Positions 6,326 to 6,573 of a stretch of 6,573 nucleotides of DNA are shown here, piece by piece. The notes beneath the pieces are model-generated. The model was not told the DNA's origin. It saw only the letters and a program-made list of their open reading frames with translations, and ran no database searches. The stretch is from Planctomycetota bacterium (GTDB lineage: Bacteria > Planctomycetota > UBA1135). The stretch covers positions 1 through 6,573 of the forward strand of contig NVRO01000166.1 in assembly GCA_002400895.1 (NCBI GenBank), written 5' to 3'. Position numbers and translations under genes: made by a program. Numbering within the stretch: the first letter of the stretch is position 1; every line of letters starts with the position of its first letter.

Positions 6326-6573
6326 GTGGGAGAGGAAGCCCTGCCGCTTGGCTCGGAGATTCTTTGGTACGGCCAAAACCGGATGGACATCCTCGTGCAA
6401 ATCGCCAACGAGCAAGCGGTCCGCAACCTGGCTCCCGACCTCGACCGCTTGGCCAGGCTTGAAACGCGCGGCGTGATCGTCACGGCAATTTCAGAAAACG
6501 GCCAAGTTGATTTTGTTTCCAGATTTTTTTGCCCATCACTCGGCATTGACGAGGATCCGGTGACCGGCTCGGC
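6326..6573 (+). pseudogene. PhzF-family (phenazine biosynthesis-like epimerase/isomerase) remnant, N-terminal part missing
   Basis: From the codon after a TGA at 6323-6325 to the right edge the frame reads as the middle of a PhzF-like protein. It opens GEEALPLGSEILWYGQNRMD, continues through the helix VRNLAPDLDRLARLE, then RGVIVTA and VDFVSRFFCPSLGIDEDPVTGSA. The DPVTGS hexapeptide is the family hallmark and holds the equivalents of Pseudomonas PhzF D208 and S213. PhzF proteins are usually 260-300 residues long, and this segment begins near the middle of that length. The preceding plus-strand bases encode nothing like the N-terminal domain with its catalytic glutamate (equivalent of E45), and are instead occupied by a minus-strand gene. 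The first ATG in frame is at 6383, inside the fold. The rest may continue beyond the window. I read it as a 5'-truncated gene, or a junction produced by rearrangement or misassembly; the family call is firm. Confidence 0.75.

Noticed and set aside
5807..6415. A 202-codon minus-strand frame spanning the isomerase 5' end, the small gene and the PhzF remnant
   Set aside because: It conflicts with the frame that has the ATGA overlap, the strong Shine-Dalgarno site and the signal peptide. Its product shows no family pattern.

Overview
The window comes from a Gram-negative-type bacterium, probably an uncultured lineage. One protein carries a Sec signal peptide and looks like a periplasmic SurA-type foldase. 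GC is moderate, starts other than ATG appear, and only some genes have a clear Shine-Dalgarno site. The gene content would fit phyla such as Planctomycetota, Verrucomicrobiota or Acidobacteriota, but nothing here fixes the phylum.

Layout. (1) Positions 1-683, minus strand: a hotdog-fold acyl-CoA thioesterase followed by the first 79 codons of a glutamate formimidoyltransferase that runs off the left edge. (2) Positions 684-1058: a 375-base divergent intergenic region with inverted repeats close to both flanking start codons and a good -10 box for the rightward operon. (3) Positions 1059-5109, plus strand: a tight four-gene operon of methylmalonyl-CoA epimerase, carboxyltransferase (PccB type), biotin carboxylase, and a separate biotin carboxyl carrier protein. 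(4) Positions 5071-6299, minus strand: a small unrecognised gene translationally coupled to a secreted parvulin-type peptidyl-prolyl isomerase. The isomerase tail overlaps the tail of the carrier gene by 39 bases. (5) Positions 6326-6573, plus strand: the C-terminal part of a PhzF-family protein whose N-terminal half is absent.

Function. The central operon encodes a complete propionyl-CoA (or related short acyl-CoA) carboxylase plus the epimerase. Together they would convert propionyl-CoA to (S)- and then (R)-methylmalonyl-CoA, ready for a mutase to make succinyl-CoA. No mutase is in the window. The carboxylase alpha chain is split between the biotin carboxylase and the biotin-carrying part, joined by an ATGA start/stop overlap. 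The thioesterase upstream could act on CoA thioesters, and the formimidoyltransferase belongs to histidine degradation and one-carbon metabolism; no mechanistic link to the operon can be shown.

The most unusual spots are the 6299-6326 junction, where two divergently oriented genes both appear to have lost their 5' ends, the perfect-armed palindrome between the likely transcription start and the first codon of the carboxylase operon, and the convergent overlap of coding sequences. I did not find a defence, mobile or otherwise wholly new system.
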